A stretch of DNA of 64,000 nt from CAVONV01 sp963697355 (GCA_963697355.1 CAVONV010000023.1:558001-622000), one strand, 5' to 3'. Positions 7,107 to 16,377 are shown, counted from the stretch's first letter. Made by a program: numbers and translations. Notes: generated from the sequence alone by a model not told the origin.

Positions 7107-9421
7107 TGCGTCTCGATCCTTGCCGATGTGAACTCAGACGGGATGGCTTCTCCGCCTGCGTCACGTAACATGCCTGTGGCATTGATCACATGTGCCGGGC
7201 CGGGCTCCTTGACCACTAGCACGATTCGCACTAGGTGACCGGAACCATGCAGGCCCAAAAGATCGTTCTGACGAGAGAATCGGATGTTGACTAAGCCCGG
7301 CTCGATGACGGGAGCGAAAACGACCTGCTTCCCGTCAATGGAAAGAAACGGCCCCTCCTGGACGTCCACCACTTCGATCGCCTGGGCATCGAAGGTGATC
7401 TGGATGTCCCCGGACGACAAACCGTCGGCCCCACCGGCGATGAGTGTCATCTCCACGCGCGCACCTGCAGCCGCGGTGACCGTTGGTGGACTCATGAGGA
7501 CGGATATAGGTCCTACCGGAGGTTCGGCCTCCGGGGTCTCACTTCCCGGCTCGGGTGCGGGTGGCGTGGGCGTAGGTTCTACGGCTTCCGGTTCCAGCTC
7601 CGCGGGCTCAGGCGTTGCCTCTGGCTGAGCTTCCGGTGTCGGTTCCACGGGTTCCGGTAGCGGTTCGGCTGCCGGCGGAGGCGGCGGTTGAAAAGGCGAC
7701 GGCCTCTCAGACGGCACGATGATCTGCTGTTCCGTTCCCATAGGGAGTGACTGTAGATCCTCTTGCGTCACCACGGGCGCCCTCACTATGTGAGGCGTCA
7801 CAGAGAATACCACTTCCGCCTCGAAGGACTCTTCCTCGTTCTTGGCGAAGAGTTTGTTCAATATAGGAATGTCCGTAAGGCCGGGTATCCCGGAAACCTC
7901 TTCGCGGTCTCTGGCGTCGATGAGCCCGCCGATCAAATTGGTCTCTCCGTCGCGGAGTCTAACGACGTTGCTGATACTTCGGGCTCTAAAAACGGGGGCA
8001 CTTTGGCCGGGAGAGATTTGCCGATCTTCGCCGAGCACACTCGTTTCGAGCGAGAGCTCGAGCTCGATGGTGCCGTCCACGAAGACTCGAGGCGTTATCC
8101 TGACGTTGATGCCGACATTGCGGTACTGGAACGATGTCACGGGCGTATTGGCCAAGCCTGTTCCGACCTGGGAGACGAACGTGGTCACGGGTACTGGGAT
8201 CTCTTCACCCAACAAGAGCTCAGCGGCTTGTCCCTCGACGCCTCTTATTCTAGGGGACGACAACACCCTGGCCTCACTCTTTTGCTTGAAGAGCGTGTAG
8301 AAGGCCGCCGATGGAAAAGACAGTACCCAGTCCGAGGAATCGCCGGCAGCCAATCGGTTGAGACGTGTAGTTGCCCTGCCCGAGCTGGCTTCATCTCCCG
8401 TCTCTGCGCCGGCGGGTAGGAAGCCGATCCCCGCGGTATAGCTGCTGAGCTCCAGCCCGAAATCCAAGGCTCTGTTGCGGTTGACTTCCAGAAACTCGAT
8501 GTCGAGGATGACCTCGGACTTCGTTTTGTCGTTGAGCTGAATGATCCTCTCCGCCACCATCACCTGGTCAGGCGTGGCGCGAAGGGTGATGGATTTGAGC
8601 TCGGGATTAGGCTGTACGCGTTGGATGCCGGCAATCGTCCTGAGCATGTTCGCAATGGTGTTGACCTCGGCGTTGGTGATGAAAAAGGTCTTCAGTACGA
8701 GGTCGTCATACTGACGATGCTTCTGGGCATTGTCGGGAATAATAATGAGGGTGGAGGGGTCTACGACTTTGTAGAAAAGGCGATTGATGAGGACCATCTT
8801 GTCGAGCGCTTCTTTGAAGGTGACATCGACGAGATCCACCGTCACGCGTGCGTCGCGGAAATTGTTGTCGAAGAGGATGTTGACGCCGGAGAGCTTCGAC
8901 AACACCTCGAAGATCTTTCTGAGGCTCGTGTCTTGGGCGAACTTGAGATTGATGGGCGCGTTGGACGAAGGCTCGAGAACCGGCCGCGAGGAGAGTAGCT
9001 CTCGTGCTCGAGCCCGCCGTTCGACGAACTGCTCGGCTTCCCGAAGTCTCGCCTCGCTTTCTTGAATTTGCTTTCGGGTGGCTGCCATTTTGTCGCGGGC
9101 AAATGCGTTGCTCGGGTCCAACTGAATGGCCATCTCGAACTCTGAAACGGCTTCTTCGAGTTGTTGAGCCGCCAGGCGCTTGTTGGCCTCTTTGACATGA
9201 GCGTTGGCAGCCTCAACCATCGATCGGTGCAGAGCAATCCTGTATTCGATGTTGTTGGGTTCTTCACGTGCGGCGCGCATATAGTGAATGACCGCCATAT
9301 CCAAGTTGCCTTGCTTCTCTTCCTTCTGGCCGAGCTTGAAGGCATCTTTGGTGGCGCAGGCGGCAAGGCCGAAGATGAGTACGATAAGAAGTCCAATTTG
9401 TAGCTGCCTATGTTTATCCAT
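7103..9421 (-). CDS. Secretin (GspD/PilQ family) lipoprotein with TPR head and cohesin-like tail
   Basis: The protein has 772 residues. The signal ends at lipobox LAAC (C22), so it should be its own lipoprotein. TPR-like helices span about 28-120 (YMRAAREEPNNIEYR, EFEMAIQLDPSNAFA). An STN/N0-type domain at about 154-225 and a ring-building N1-type domain at about 240-300 lead to the secretin domain at about 385-560, with VLSSPRI, GEEIPVPV, VGINVRITPRV and the closing motif LRDGETNLIGGLI. A Pro-Glu linker (about 580-650) precedes a C-terminal beta domain (about 650-772) of cohesin type, with VEMTLIAGGADGLSSGDIQI and LVNIRFSRQND. It forms the outer membrane channel for the locus. Secretins with cohesin-like tails are known from acidobacterial and planctomycete genomes, but their ligand is not settled. 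Confidence 0.88.
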   Translation of the reverse strand: MDKHRQLQIGLLIVLIFGLAACATKDAFKLGQKEEKQGNLDMAVIHYMRAAREEPNNIEYRIALHRSMVEAANAHVKEANKRLAAQQLEEAVSEFEMAIQLDPSNAFARDKMAATRKQIQESEARLREAEQFVERRARARELLSSRPVLEPSSNAPINLKFAQDTSLRKIFEVLSKLSGVNILFDNNFRDARVTVDLVDVTFKEALDKMVLINRLFYKVVDPSTLIIIPDNAQKHRQYDDLVLKTFFITNAEVNTIANMLRTIAGIQRVQPNPELKSITLRATPDQVMVAERIIQLNDKTKSEVILDIEFLEVNRNRALDFGLELSSYTAGIGFLPAGAETGDEASSGRATTRLNRLAAGDSSDWVLSFPSAAFYTLFKQKSEARVLSSPRIRGVEGQAAELLLGEEIPVPVTTFVSQVGTGLANTPVTSFQYRNVGINVRITPRVFVDGTIELELSLETSVLGEDRQISPGQSAPVFRARSISNVVRLRDGETNLIGGLIDARDREEVSGIPGLTDIPILNKLFAKNEEESFEAEVVFSVTPHIVRAPVVTQEDLQSLPMGTEQQIIVPSERPSPFQPPPPPAAEPLPEPVEPTPEAQPEATPEPAELEPEAVEPTPTPPAPEPGSETPEAEPPVGPISVLMSPPTVTAAAGARVEMTLIAGGADGLSSGDIQITFDAQAIEVVDVQEGPFLSIDGKQVVFAPVIEPGLVNIRFSRQNDLLGLHGSGHLVRIVLVVKEPGPAHVINATGMLRDAGGEAIPSEFTSARIETQ

Positions 9422-9424
9422 AGC

Positions 9425-10000
9425 TCAATTCGTTCGTAACGGAATTTTCTGAGTGCTGCCTGCGCCTTCTACGGCAACTGTTACGGATTCTAGCCCTATT
9501 TCTACGATTTTGTAACGGTTACCGATAACGTCACCTTCGGCGCCGGTCAAGATCTCCTCTCCGGCGAGGAAAACCGCATATTTCCTGCTGTCACCTCCCG
9601 GCTGAGCTCTCTCGACGAAACCGGCAAATTTCAAGTCGATTCTCGGCGCCGGCTGACTCCGTCGGTTTGTTGGCGCGGTCGTTGGTGGGACGGTCGTCGT
9701 CGCGACCGGAGGCCTGGTGGGTGGAGGTGGAACGGAGCTTCGGCGCTCACTCCCAAAAGCAAAGAGATTTCTCTCCTGACCCTCATATTCAGGTACATCG
9801 GCTAGGATCTCCGCCAGGTCGACGCTCGACTCCACTCCCTTTGACTCCGCGTTTCGCCGCCGCGAGGAAGTACGCGGTGGGGGAGTCTCCGGGGACACGG
9901 CATCATTGCCCGAGCTGCAGGCGCCCATAGCGATCGCTTCGCAGACGAAAGCCGCTCCAACTGCGAACACCGCCAGCTTCTTCACCAAGTAACCTACCAT
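9425..10000 (-). CDS. PilP/GspC-like periplasmic connector protein
   Basis: The protein has 191 residues. A hydrophobic N-terminal segment ends at MGACSSG, which could be a lipobox. A disordered region rich in P, T and S contains EYEGQERNLFAFG, the RNLFxF motif found at the start of the interacting region of PilP and GspC. The last 70 residues form a small beta domain (RIDLKFAGFVERAQPG, YAVFLAGEEILTGAEGDVI, YKIVEIGLESVTV) typical of PilP or the homology region of GspC, which binds the secretin N0 domain. Its stop lies four bases before the secretin start, and its start overlaps the pseudopilin stop. It should link the PilMNO platform to the secretin. Confidence 0.78.
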   Translation of the reverse strand: MVGYLVKKLAVFAVGAAFVCEAIAMGACSSGNDAVSPETPPPRTSSRRRNAESKGVESSVDLAEILADVPEYEGQERNLFAFGSERRSSVPPPPTRPPVATTTVPPTTAPTNRRSQPAPRIDLKFAGFVERAQPGGDSRKYAVFLAGEEILTGAEGDVIGNRYKIVEIGLESVTVAVEGAGSTQKIPLRTN

Positions 10001-10410
10001 TCGTTGTAAGGCGTTCCGTTCATACCAAAATCCTGTGAGAGGCTCCTCACATCGTAGACCCCCAGCTCCGCATCAGGCTCATCTGGGTCGTAATCCTCGT
10101 AGATGAGCTCCCACTCGTTGGCCTTCATCATGGGATCCTCTGGGATGTCCCGGAGATAGCCTGCCTCCACCAGCTCTTCGAGGGAGTAGGGGTAGACGCC
10201 ACGATCCGCCTTGAATTGGTCTAGCCGGTCCCGGATGGTCACCAAATTGCTCTTGAGGACCGCTTCTTTGCTCGACAAGATTTGTGCTTGGTAAACGGGA
10301 ACAGCGATAGCAACGAGAATGGCCACCAAGGTGATGACCATCACCATTTCAATAAAGGTGAATCCACCACCGGATTCTCGGTTCCTACCAGTCGCTGTAC
10401 TTCGTGCCAT
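9994..10410 (-). CDS. GspG-like major pseudopilin
   Basis: The protein has 138 residues. The prepilin motif GGG-FTFIEMVMVITLVAILVAIAVP begins at about residue 14-17, with Phe at +1 and Glu at +5, as needed for cleavage and N-methylation by the prepilin peptidase. The hydrophobic helix continues into a spine and a short globular domain with YPYSLEELVEAGYLRDIPEDP and a C-terminal tail rich in Asp and Tyr (YEDYDPDEPDAELGVYDVRS), the usual GspG calcium-binding region. The length fits the major pseudopilin of T2SS. It overlaps the preceding pseudopilin stop by 26 bases and the next start by seven. Confidence 0.88.
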   Translation of the reverse strand: MARSTATGRNRESGGGFTFIEMVMVITLVAILVAIAVPVYQAQILSSKEAVLKSNLVTIRDRLDQFKADRGVYPYSLEELVEAGYLRDIPEDPMMKANEWELIYEDYDPDEPDAELGVYDVRSLSQDFGMNGTPYNEW

Positions 10411-10849
10411 CTAGAGCAATTCCTTGGCTTTTGGTGTAGACATCATAAACGTTTTGGCCGCCCCAGAACATCGAGTCAGGTTTGTCCTGATACGAACGTA
10501 GGCCCCACTCCGTCGATTTGGTCATGGGATCGATGGGGATGCGTCTCAGGAATCTGAGCTTTTTGCCCGGAGTCCCGACTTGATCGACTCCCTCGACCAG
10601 GGTCTCGAGCTCCAGCGGGTAGCCTTCGCTCCCGAGCTCGACGTCCATGCCTCCAATCAAGCCGGCATCCACGGCATTCTTGTAGTTGTCGATGGCGTCT
10701 CGCATGATGCGGAGGTTGCGTCGGAGCTCGATTTCTTTCACTCTTTTGGATGTGACTTCCGCCACGGGAATGGCCGCCGCTGCAATGATGATCAAGATCA
10801 CCGTGGCCACGATGAGCTCGATGTACGTAAATCCTTCCTCACGTCTCAT
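10385..10849 (-). CDS. Type II secretion pseudopilin
   Basis: The protein has 154 residues from the ATG at 10849. The start overlaps the PilO-like stop as ATGA, which favours it over the longer frame to 10900. The prepilin signal is MRREEG-FTYIELIVATVILIIIAA, with Phe at +1 and Glu at +5. The globular part contains YPLELETLVEGVD, FLRRIPIDPMTKS and WGLRSYQDKPDS, the conserved layout of GspG-like pseudopilins in this lineage. Together with its neighbours at 9994 and 3667 it makes three pilin-like subunits in the locus, suggesting one major and two minor subunits of a periplasmic pseudopilus. Confidence 0.87.
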   Translation of the reverse strand: MRREEGFTYIELIVATVILIIIAAAAIPVAEVTSKRVKEIELRRNLRIMRDAIDNYKNAVDAGLIGGMDVELGSEGYPLELETLVEGVDQVGTPGKKLRFLRRIPIDPMTKSTEWGLRSYQDKPDSMFWGGQNVYDVYTKSQGIALDGTKYSDW

Positions 10850-11433
10850 GACGGGTCCCTGTCGTTCACGGCGCCCCTGAGAAAGAAGGACACATCGCAA
10901 TTGAGGTCGATTTTAGATTCTCCTCCGCGACCCCGGTCCAAACTGATTTGTCGCACGAGGAAAAAGCGGGGCGACTTCTCGAGTCGATTGACGAAGCCTG
11001 CTAGATTGAAATAGGTGCCTTCCAAGGGCATGCTGGCATTGACTCGCGTGAGCCCCACGTCGAGCGGCTCGTATCGGAAGCTGTACCTGCCCATTTTCAG
11101 GCCGGAGTCCTGGGCGAGTCGATTCAGCTCGGCCCAGGCCTCGGTGAGTCCGGGCTTCCATGGTTGAACGACTTCGTTCCAAAACTGACTGACCGTCTCC
11201 TCGTTTCTGGACAGGCGCTTGCTCTCGGACTCGAGCGCGGCCAGAGTCTGCTGTTTGGGGACAACTTCCTCGGTCAGTGTCGTATGCTGTCTGGACAGCC
11301 GCTCTTGTTTGGTTTCGAGGCGGTAGGTCAGGGCCAAGTAGACCAACGCATTGGCGGCAACCCCCATCAATATGGGTAGATAGAAGCGTCGCTGCCTCCA
11401 GAACGGTACGAGACCAGAACGAACGTCCTTCAT
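10846..11433 (-). CDS. PilO/GspM-like inner membrane platform protein
   Basis: The protein has 195 residues. A short basic cytoplasmic tail is followed by one membrane segment (about residues 17-37, LPILMGVAANALVYLALTY), a coiled coil (about 38-85, QERLSRQHTTLTEEVV then LAALESESKRL) and a ferredoxin-like periplasmic domain with VNASMPLEGTYFNLAGF and a final beta strand. This is the layout of PilO and GspM, which pair with PilN or GspL on the inner membrane. Start and stop overlap the neighbours by four bases on each side, as expected for co-translated subunits of one complex. Confidence 0.82.
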   Translation of the reverse strand: MKDVRSGLVPFWRQRRFYLPILMGVAANALVYLALTYRLETKQERLSRQHTTLTEEVVPKQQTLAALESESKRLSRNEETVSQFWNEVVQPWKPGLTEAWAELNRLAQDSGLKMGRYSFRYEPLDVGLTRVNASMPLEGTYFNLAGFVNRLEKSPRFFLVRQISLDRGRGGESKIDLNCDVSFFLRGAVNDRDPS

Positions 11434-12143
11434 TTTCTAAGCTCTTCCTGCGGCCGCGGATCCCTTTCCTCAGGTACTACTTTCGGATCCTCTTCTCTAT
11501 TCCCTTCTCCCGCGTTTTCTTCAACGGATTCCATCGACTCCACGCCTTCATCCTCGTCCCGACGGAGATACTTCAGAGTCAATGTCGCAGCGTGTCCCCC
11601 GTCATCCGTCCCCGTTCGGTCGTCTTCAGTGAGAGGGAGCACATTCATCAAAAGGCGATTCTCCTCGAGCCGGCGGACCATCTCCAGAATGTTATCGAAA
11701 CTGCGTGCCACGACCTGGAGCTGGACCTGTATCTCTTCTTTGATTTCGTCGTCTTTGGTGCCGATCGGTCCTGGAGCAATCGATGTGATGCGCACTGCCG
11801 GGGGAGTCAGGGCTTCCAGTTCGTTGAAAAGACCCGTCCAGGAGAAGTTCTTGTGATAGAAGAGCCTGGCGAGGAATCGGATTCTCTCGGTGCCGGCCTC
11901 GCTTCTTTGCGAACGGAGCTCGCTTTGAGTGCGTCCGATTCTCGCGTTGAGGTCCGCAAGCTCCTCTTGAAGCGAGGCGACCTTCACATCGAGCTCTTCT
12001 TGTTCTCTCATCAAATAGCGGGTCAACAATACCGCGTGGACCACGGTCAAGGCGAGAAGAAGTGTGACGGCGAGTCCGTACAAGACGGCGGGAAACCTCT
12101 CGTTGCGGAACGGAACCCTGGCAAAGTTGAGCTGGTTGATCAC
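11430..12143 (-). CDS. PilN-like fimbrial assembly protein
   Basis: The protein has 237 residues. The first residues MINQLNFARVPFRNER match the conserved PilN N-terminus (INLL...R), which docks in the groove of PilM. One membrane helix follows (about 20-42), then a coiled coil (about 46-85) and a ferredoxin-like periplasmic domain with FSWTGLFNELEALTPPAVRIT, a typical PilN stretch. The last 50 residues are acidic and probably disordered (VESMESVEENAGEG and more). It sits directly between pilM and the pilO-like gene with four-base overlaps on both sides. Confidence 0.88.
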   Translation of the reverse strand: MINQLNFARVPFRNERFPAVLYGLAVTLLLALTVVHAVLLTRYLMREQEELDVKVASLQEELADLNARIGRTQSELRSQRSEAGTERIRFLARLFYHKNFSWTGLFNELEALTPPAVRITSIAPGPIGTKDDEIKEEIQVQLQVVARSFDNILEMVRRLEENRLLMNVLPLTEDDRTGTDDGGHAATLTLKYLRRDEDEGVESMESVEENAGEGNREEDPKVVPEERDPRPQEELRK

Positions 12144-13129
12144 ACAGCCTCCCCGAGAGCCGCTCCTGCGGCAGCGCTGACCGTCGACGCCAGGGGGCCG
12201 TCGATTTGGAGGTTTTCCCCCACTTGGATGGCCTGATGCAAGTCGAGGGCCTCGACCGGTGTTTCGAATTGGCTTTCCAGCACCCGTTCCAAGTCGTTCA
12301 AGTCGGGTCGTAGGGAGCGATAGTACACTCGTGCCGGGGCGACTCCGTCCAGCCGCTCGCGATAGAAGATGAGGGTGGGAACGATTTCTCGCACCAGATC
12401 GTCGATTTGGTATCGCGGACCGTTCGATTCGCCGGCCGCCGGAGTGCGATTGCCCAAGGTACGGAGAAGAATGGGCACAGCGTCCCGCACCAAGGTGACG
12501 GAGAAATAGTCTTCTTCCAAATTGAGCAGAAAATAGTCGGATTTCTTTGGCAACTGGCGATCTGCCACCGGTTGCCAGAGATTCAGGAGACTCAGAGAGG
12601 ACGTCTCGACCACTCCGACATGAAAACCCAAATCTCCGAGCAGATTCTCGTATTGGGAGACGACTTCATCGTGCATGACTCCCGTGAAGAAAAGGGAGGC
12701 GCTTCCCGGCACCGGCTTGAAGGCAAGTCGGATTTGTTCCGCTCCGAAGGGGAGAGATTTCTTGGACCGGAAACGAAGCACATCTGCCAAGTCCTTGCGT
12801 CGCCGAGGCGCGTCGGCAACATCAACGACTGAGACACGGGCCAGAATGTCGGGCAACGTCAACGCTATGCGACGGTTTCGGATGCCGGCCTGATCGAGCG
12901 ACTTGCGAAGAAGCGCGGAGAGTCCTTCGGCCTCCTGGATGTTGGTCTCGGTCATTGAAAAACCGACGATCCCTGATGGGAGAGGAGTTCTGAGACAAAG
13001 ATCCATCTCCGGCTGCTTTCGTTTCTCGCTGAAGCGGACGATGATGACTTCGTCGGGCCTAAACTCGATCGCCAGCCGAGCAGGTGGAGGCTGGATCAGC
13101 CAACGGATCAGGCTGCTGGATCTAAGCAT
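12140..13129 (-). CDS. PilM-like actin-fold ATPase-like protein
   Basis: The protein has 329 residues. The fold pattern of PilM is visible: an N-terminal strand pair (RLAIEFRPDEVIIVRFSE), the helical insert with GLSALLRKSLDQAGIRNRRIALTLPD, then VLRFRSKKSLPF and a second actin-like subdomain with YFLLNLEEDYFSVTLVRD. The C-terminal end (GPLASTVSAAAGAALGEAV) resembles the usual terminal SAAYGLALR motif. PilM is cytoplasmic and holds the PilN tail, linking the assembly ATPase to the periplasmic PilNOP frame. It is the first gene of the tightly coupled block; 177 bases without a recognisable gene separate it from gspE, so a promoter may lie there. Confidence 0.87.
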   Translation of the reverse strand: MLRSSSLIRWLIQPPPARLAIEFRPDEVIIVRFSEKRKQPEMDLCLRTPLPSGIVGFSMTETNIQEAEGLSALLRKSLDQAGIRNRRIALTLPDILARVSVVDVADAPRRRKDLADVLRFRSKKSLPFGAEQIRLAFKPVPGSASLFFTGVMHDEVVSQYENLLGDLGFHVGVVETSSLSLLNLWQPVADRQLPKKSDYFLLNLEEDYFSVTLVRDAVPILLRTLGNRTPAAGESNGPRYQIDDLVREIVPTLIFYRERLDGVAPARVYYRSLRPDLNDLERVLESQFETPVEALDLHQAIQVGENLQIDGPLASTVSAAAGAALGEAV

Positions 13130-13306
13130 CGAAACTCAATGAGGATGCGAAACTTGCAACCCCCTGGGCGGTCAGCAGTCTACAGCCCGTCCTGCTCCGC
13201 ATAGAACTTCCCTGAGACCGAGCCGTAGCCGCTCGACGGCGAAGGCCGGGAATCACAAGGTTCACCGGTTTACTTGCTTTCGGTCCATACGCATTCATTT
13301 GCCGTC

Positions 13307-14962
13307 CTACTCGATGAAGGTGGTCTTGTTGATTTCTTCTAGGGTCGTTGTGCCGGCGAAGGCTTTGGCCAGCGCTGCCTCTCGGAGAAACATCATGCCC
13401 TCCTGCTTGGCGACGCGTTTGATGTCGGCGCTCGGCCTACGTTCGATGAGCATCTCTCGAAGGACGTCGCTCAAATCCAGGAGCTCACAGATGGCTTCAC
13501 GCCCTTTGTACCCCGTGCCATTGCACTGGATACACCCATCTCCTCGATGAAACGTGTGCTCCCTGTAGCGAACCGGGTCGAGCCCGGATTCCTCGAGCAT
13601 CGCGGCATCGGCGGTGAAAGGCTTTTTACAGGAGAGACAAATGGTACGAACCAATCGCTGTGCGATCACGCAGTTCAACGAGGAAACGAAGTTGTAGGGC
13701 TCGACACCCATGTTCAGAAAACGACCGATGACGTCGATGACGTTGTTGGCATGAACCGTGGTGAAGACGAGATGTCCGGTCAGCGCCGACTGTATGGCGA
13801 TCTGCGCCGTTTCGGGATCTCGAATCTCTCCGACCATGATCTTGTCGGGATCATGACGCAAGATGGAACGGAGTCCGCGCGCAAAGGTGAGTCCCTTCTT
13901 TTCGTTGACCGGTATCTGAGTAATGCCCTTGAGTTGGTATTCGACAGGATCCTCGATGGTAACGATCTTGTCCTCTTCGTTGTAGATTTCAGAAAGGGCC
14001 GCGTAGAGCGACGTCGTTTTGCCGCTCCCCGTCGGTCCGGTTACTAGGACCATGCCGTAGGGCTCACGGATGAAATGTCGGATCCGTTTGACCTCATGGG
14101 CCGAAAAGCCCAGGATGTCCAGCCGTAGCTGGGAGAACTGTTCGTTGATCGATTCCTTGTCCAAGATTCGAATGACGGCGTCTTCCCCATGAATGCTGGG
14201 CATGATGGAGACACGAAAGTCGATCTTTCGACCCTTTACCTTCAACCGAAAACGCCCATCTTGTGGGACGCGCTTTTCCGCCACGTCCAGCTCCGCCATG
14301 ACCTTGATGCGGCTGATGATCTCTCCGTGATGCGCTTTGTCCAGAGGCTTCATGGCGCGTTGCAGCACACCATCGATGCGGTACTTGATCAACACCTCGT
14401 CATCGCGAGTCTCGAAGTGGATGTCGGATGCCCGTCGATTGAGTGCGTTGTAGATAGCGGAATCCACTAGGCGAATGATGGGACTCGATGTGTCCGTGAG
14501 TCGATCGATGGATAAGGTTTCTTCCCCAGAATCGTCCTCGCGAACGATTTGCATTTGGAAGCTTTCCGATGCCTCCTCCAGGACACGCTGAGCACTTTGA
14601 CTTTTCTTGAGCAGCTCCTGTATGGCGGACTCCGATGCTACTGCCGCGCGAATGGGTGTTTTGAGGACGACTGAGATCTCATCCAAGACCGGGACGTTGG
14701 TTGGATCGGAGATGACCACGACCAGTTTGCCGTCTTCTTTCCGAAAGGGAAGGAAGTTGTAGCGGAACATCAAATCCACGGGAACGCTTCGGAAGAGGTC
14801 TTGGTCGGGTTGGAAGCTCTCCAGGTCGAGGTACTGCAGATGACACCGTTCGGCCAGCTCGCGGGCATGTTGTTCTTCGGTCCGTCGCTCCTCCTCGGGA
14901 GTCAGGTGACCTTGAGTCGAATCGAGCTGTATCGGTAGTGGGCTGGAATTCGTGTCTACCAT
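13307..14962 (-). CDS. GspE/PilB-family assembly ATPase
   Basis: The protein has 551 residues from the ATG at 14962 (MVDTNSSPLP), with GAGGA eight bases upstream. A longer frame to 15052 would overlap gspF and is rejected. Domains are an N-terminal MshEN-like N1 domain (about 25-140), the N2 domain (about 155-270, with SPIIRLVDSAIYNALNRRASDIHFE) and the RecA-like ATPase with Walker A GPTGSGKTT, Asp box, Walker B (DKIMVGEIRDPETA) and His box (TGHLVFTTVHAN). The C-terminal half holds CLSC and CIQC pairs for zinc, normal for GspE and PilB. It powers pseudopilus or pilus extension at the inner membrane. Confidence 0.95.
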   Translation of the reverse strand: MVDTNSSPLPIQLDSTQGHLTPEEERRTEEQHARELAERCHLQYLDLESFQPDQDLFRSVPVDLMFRYNFLPFRKEDGKLVVVISDPTNVPVLDEISVVLKTPIRAAVASESAIQELLKKSQSAQRVLEEASESFQMQIVREDDSGEETLSIDRLTDTSSPIIRLVDSAIYNALNRRASDIHFETRDDEVLIKYRIDGVLQRAMKPLDKAHHGEIISRIKVMAELDVAEKRVPQDGRFRLKVKGRKIDFRVSIMPSIHGEDAVIRILDKESINEQFSQLRLDILGFSAHEVKRIRHFIREPYGMVLVTGPTGSGKTTSLYAALSEIYNEEDKIVTIEDPVEYQLKGITQIPVNEKKGLTFARGLRSILRHDPDKIMVGEIRDPETAQIAIQSALTGHLVFTTVHANNVIDVIGRFLNMGVEPYNFVSSLNCVIAQRLVRTICLSCKKPFTADAAMLEESGLDPVRYREHTFHRGDGCIQCNGTGYKGREAICELLDLSDVLREMLIERRPSADIKRVAKQEGMMFLREAALAKAFAGTTTLEEINKTTFIE

Positions 14963-14981
14963 CGGGTCGTCCTCAATCGGC

Positions 14982-16196
14982 TCACCTCGCCGCTCCCGCC
15001 ATGCTGAACAGCGGCAAGTAAAGGGCCAGCAATATGATAGCAACGAAAACACCCAGGAGGATCAACACCGCCGGTGTAAGCATCGCGAGCATGATGTTCA
15101 GTCGATTTTCAATCTCCTCGTCGCTGAAGTCGGCTACGGAGCTGAGCATGTCGGCGAGACTTCCGGTCGTTTCTCCGACTTTGGCCATCTCGATGGCGAT
15201 GTTCGAGAACTGTCCCGAGGCATCGAGGTTTGCCGAGAATGACTTGCCTTCTCTTACACGGTCCGCCACCGGCGAGACGGTTTCACCGATGAAACGGTTG
15301 CCCACGGAGTCGGCAGCGATATCGATCGATTGTACGAGTGGGATACCTCCGGAGAGCAGCGTTGCCAGCGAGCGGAAAAGCTGAGATGTCGAGAATAAGC
15401 GAATCACGGGCCCGAGAAAAGGAATCCGAAGCTTCCATCGATCGATAGTGATTCTGGAGCCCGCGCGTTTCGACCAGAGGTACAACAGAAACAACGATGC
15501 GACAATGGAAAGAGCAATCAATGCGAGGTGGTTCTGGAGTGTGCCGGCGATGCTCAAGAGTATGACCGTCAAGAGCGGGAGCTCGGAATTGAAGCCTTCA
15601 AAGAACCCAGAAAAACGGGGGACCACCCACAGAAGTAGAAAGGTCGCGGCTGCGATGAGGGCCCCGAACAGGATAACGGGGTATACCAAGGCCGCGACGA
15701 CTTTGTTCTTGGTCCCTTCGGTGAGCTTCAAGTAGTTGACGTACCTTCGGATAACTTCCTCGAGATTTCCACTCTTTTCTCCGGCGAGGAGGGAAGCAGA
15801 ATAGATGCGCGGGAACAGGTCGCCGTGTGACAGGAATGCATCTGAGAGCGATGTGCCGGCCTTGACCTTCTCCCGGATATCTGCCAACACCTGCTTCATG
15901 AGAGGGTTCTTCATCCGTTCCAACATGATGTCGAGCGATTGCAGTAGCGGTAGGCCGGCCTTCAGGAGCGCCGCCAGTTCTTGATTGAAGACGGTGAACT
16001 CCGTCGTTCGGATCTTGCCCTTTCCGGAATGGAACAACGAACTGAGGGAGCTCAACCGGATGCTGCGCTTGATCCAAAAGACGTGATAGCCCTTCTCGAC
16101 GAGCTCCTCGCGCAAAGAACCTTCGCTATCAGTTTGAAAAGAAAGCTCTTGGATGTCGCCGCTGGGCGTGCCGACCTTACAGCTGAATTCAGTCAT
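14982..16196 (-). CDS. GspF/PilC-family inner membrane platform protein
   Basis: The protein has 404 residues from the ATG at 16196 (MTEFSCKVG). After an N-terminal region (about 1-65) come two T2SSF domains, at about 70-195 and 270-395, each with the family pattern: FNQELAALLKAGLPLLQSLDIM and, in the second copy, LFRSLATLLSGGIPLVQSIDI. Each is followed by membrane helices, three in all (about 170-200, 220-245 and 375-400). GspF and PilC sit in the inner membrane under the pseudopilus and contact the ATPase. The gene is first in the minus-strand locus, 19 bases upstream of gspE. Confidence 0.94.
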   Translation of the reverse strand: MTEFSCKVGTPSGDIQELSFQTDSEGSLREELVEKGYHVFWIKRSIRLSSLSSLFHSGKGKIRTTEFTVFNQELAALLKAGLPLLQSLDIMLERMKNPLMKQVLADIREKVKAGTSLSDAFLSHGDLFPRIYSASLLAGEKSGNLEEVIRRYVNYLKLTEGTKNKVVAALVYPVILFGALIAAATFLLLWVVPRFSGFFEGFNSELPLLTVILLSIAGTLQNHLALIALSIVASLFLLYLWSKRAGSRITIDRWKLRIPFLGPVIRLFSTSQLFRSLATLLSGGIPLVQSIDIAADSVGNRFIGETVSPVADRVREGKSFSANLDASGQFSNIAIEMAKVGETTGSLADMLSSVADFSDEEIENRLNIMLAMLTPAVLILLGVFVAIILLALYLPLFSMAGAAR

Positions 16197-16349
16197 GACT
16201 AGATGTGTGAGTCCTTGTTTGGAAAACCTCGTCTGAGCGGCTGGTTCCATCGACGACGTGTGCCCATGGTGCAGATCTCCAATCGCGACACGAGCTACAA
16301 ACCGTAACCTTTGAGGGAGACGATGCCATTAATCCATATACAGCCTAGG

Positions 16350-16377
16350 TTTACGGAGAAGTCAAATAACGTATAAT
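16350..16377 (+). promoter_or_regulatory. Candidate sigma70 promoter for smpB
   Basis: TTTACG at 16350-16355 and TATAAT at 16372-16377 are spaced 16 bases apart, in an AT-rich stretch about 95 bases upstream of the chosen smpB start. The -10 region (TATAATTATA) is nearly palindromic, so it could also help start the minus-strand gspF transcript. Confidence 0.5.
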
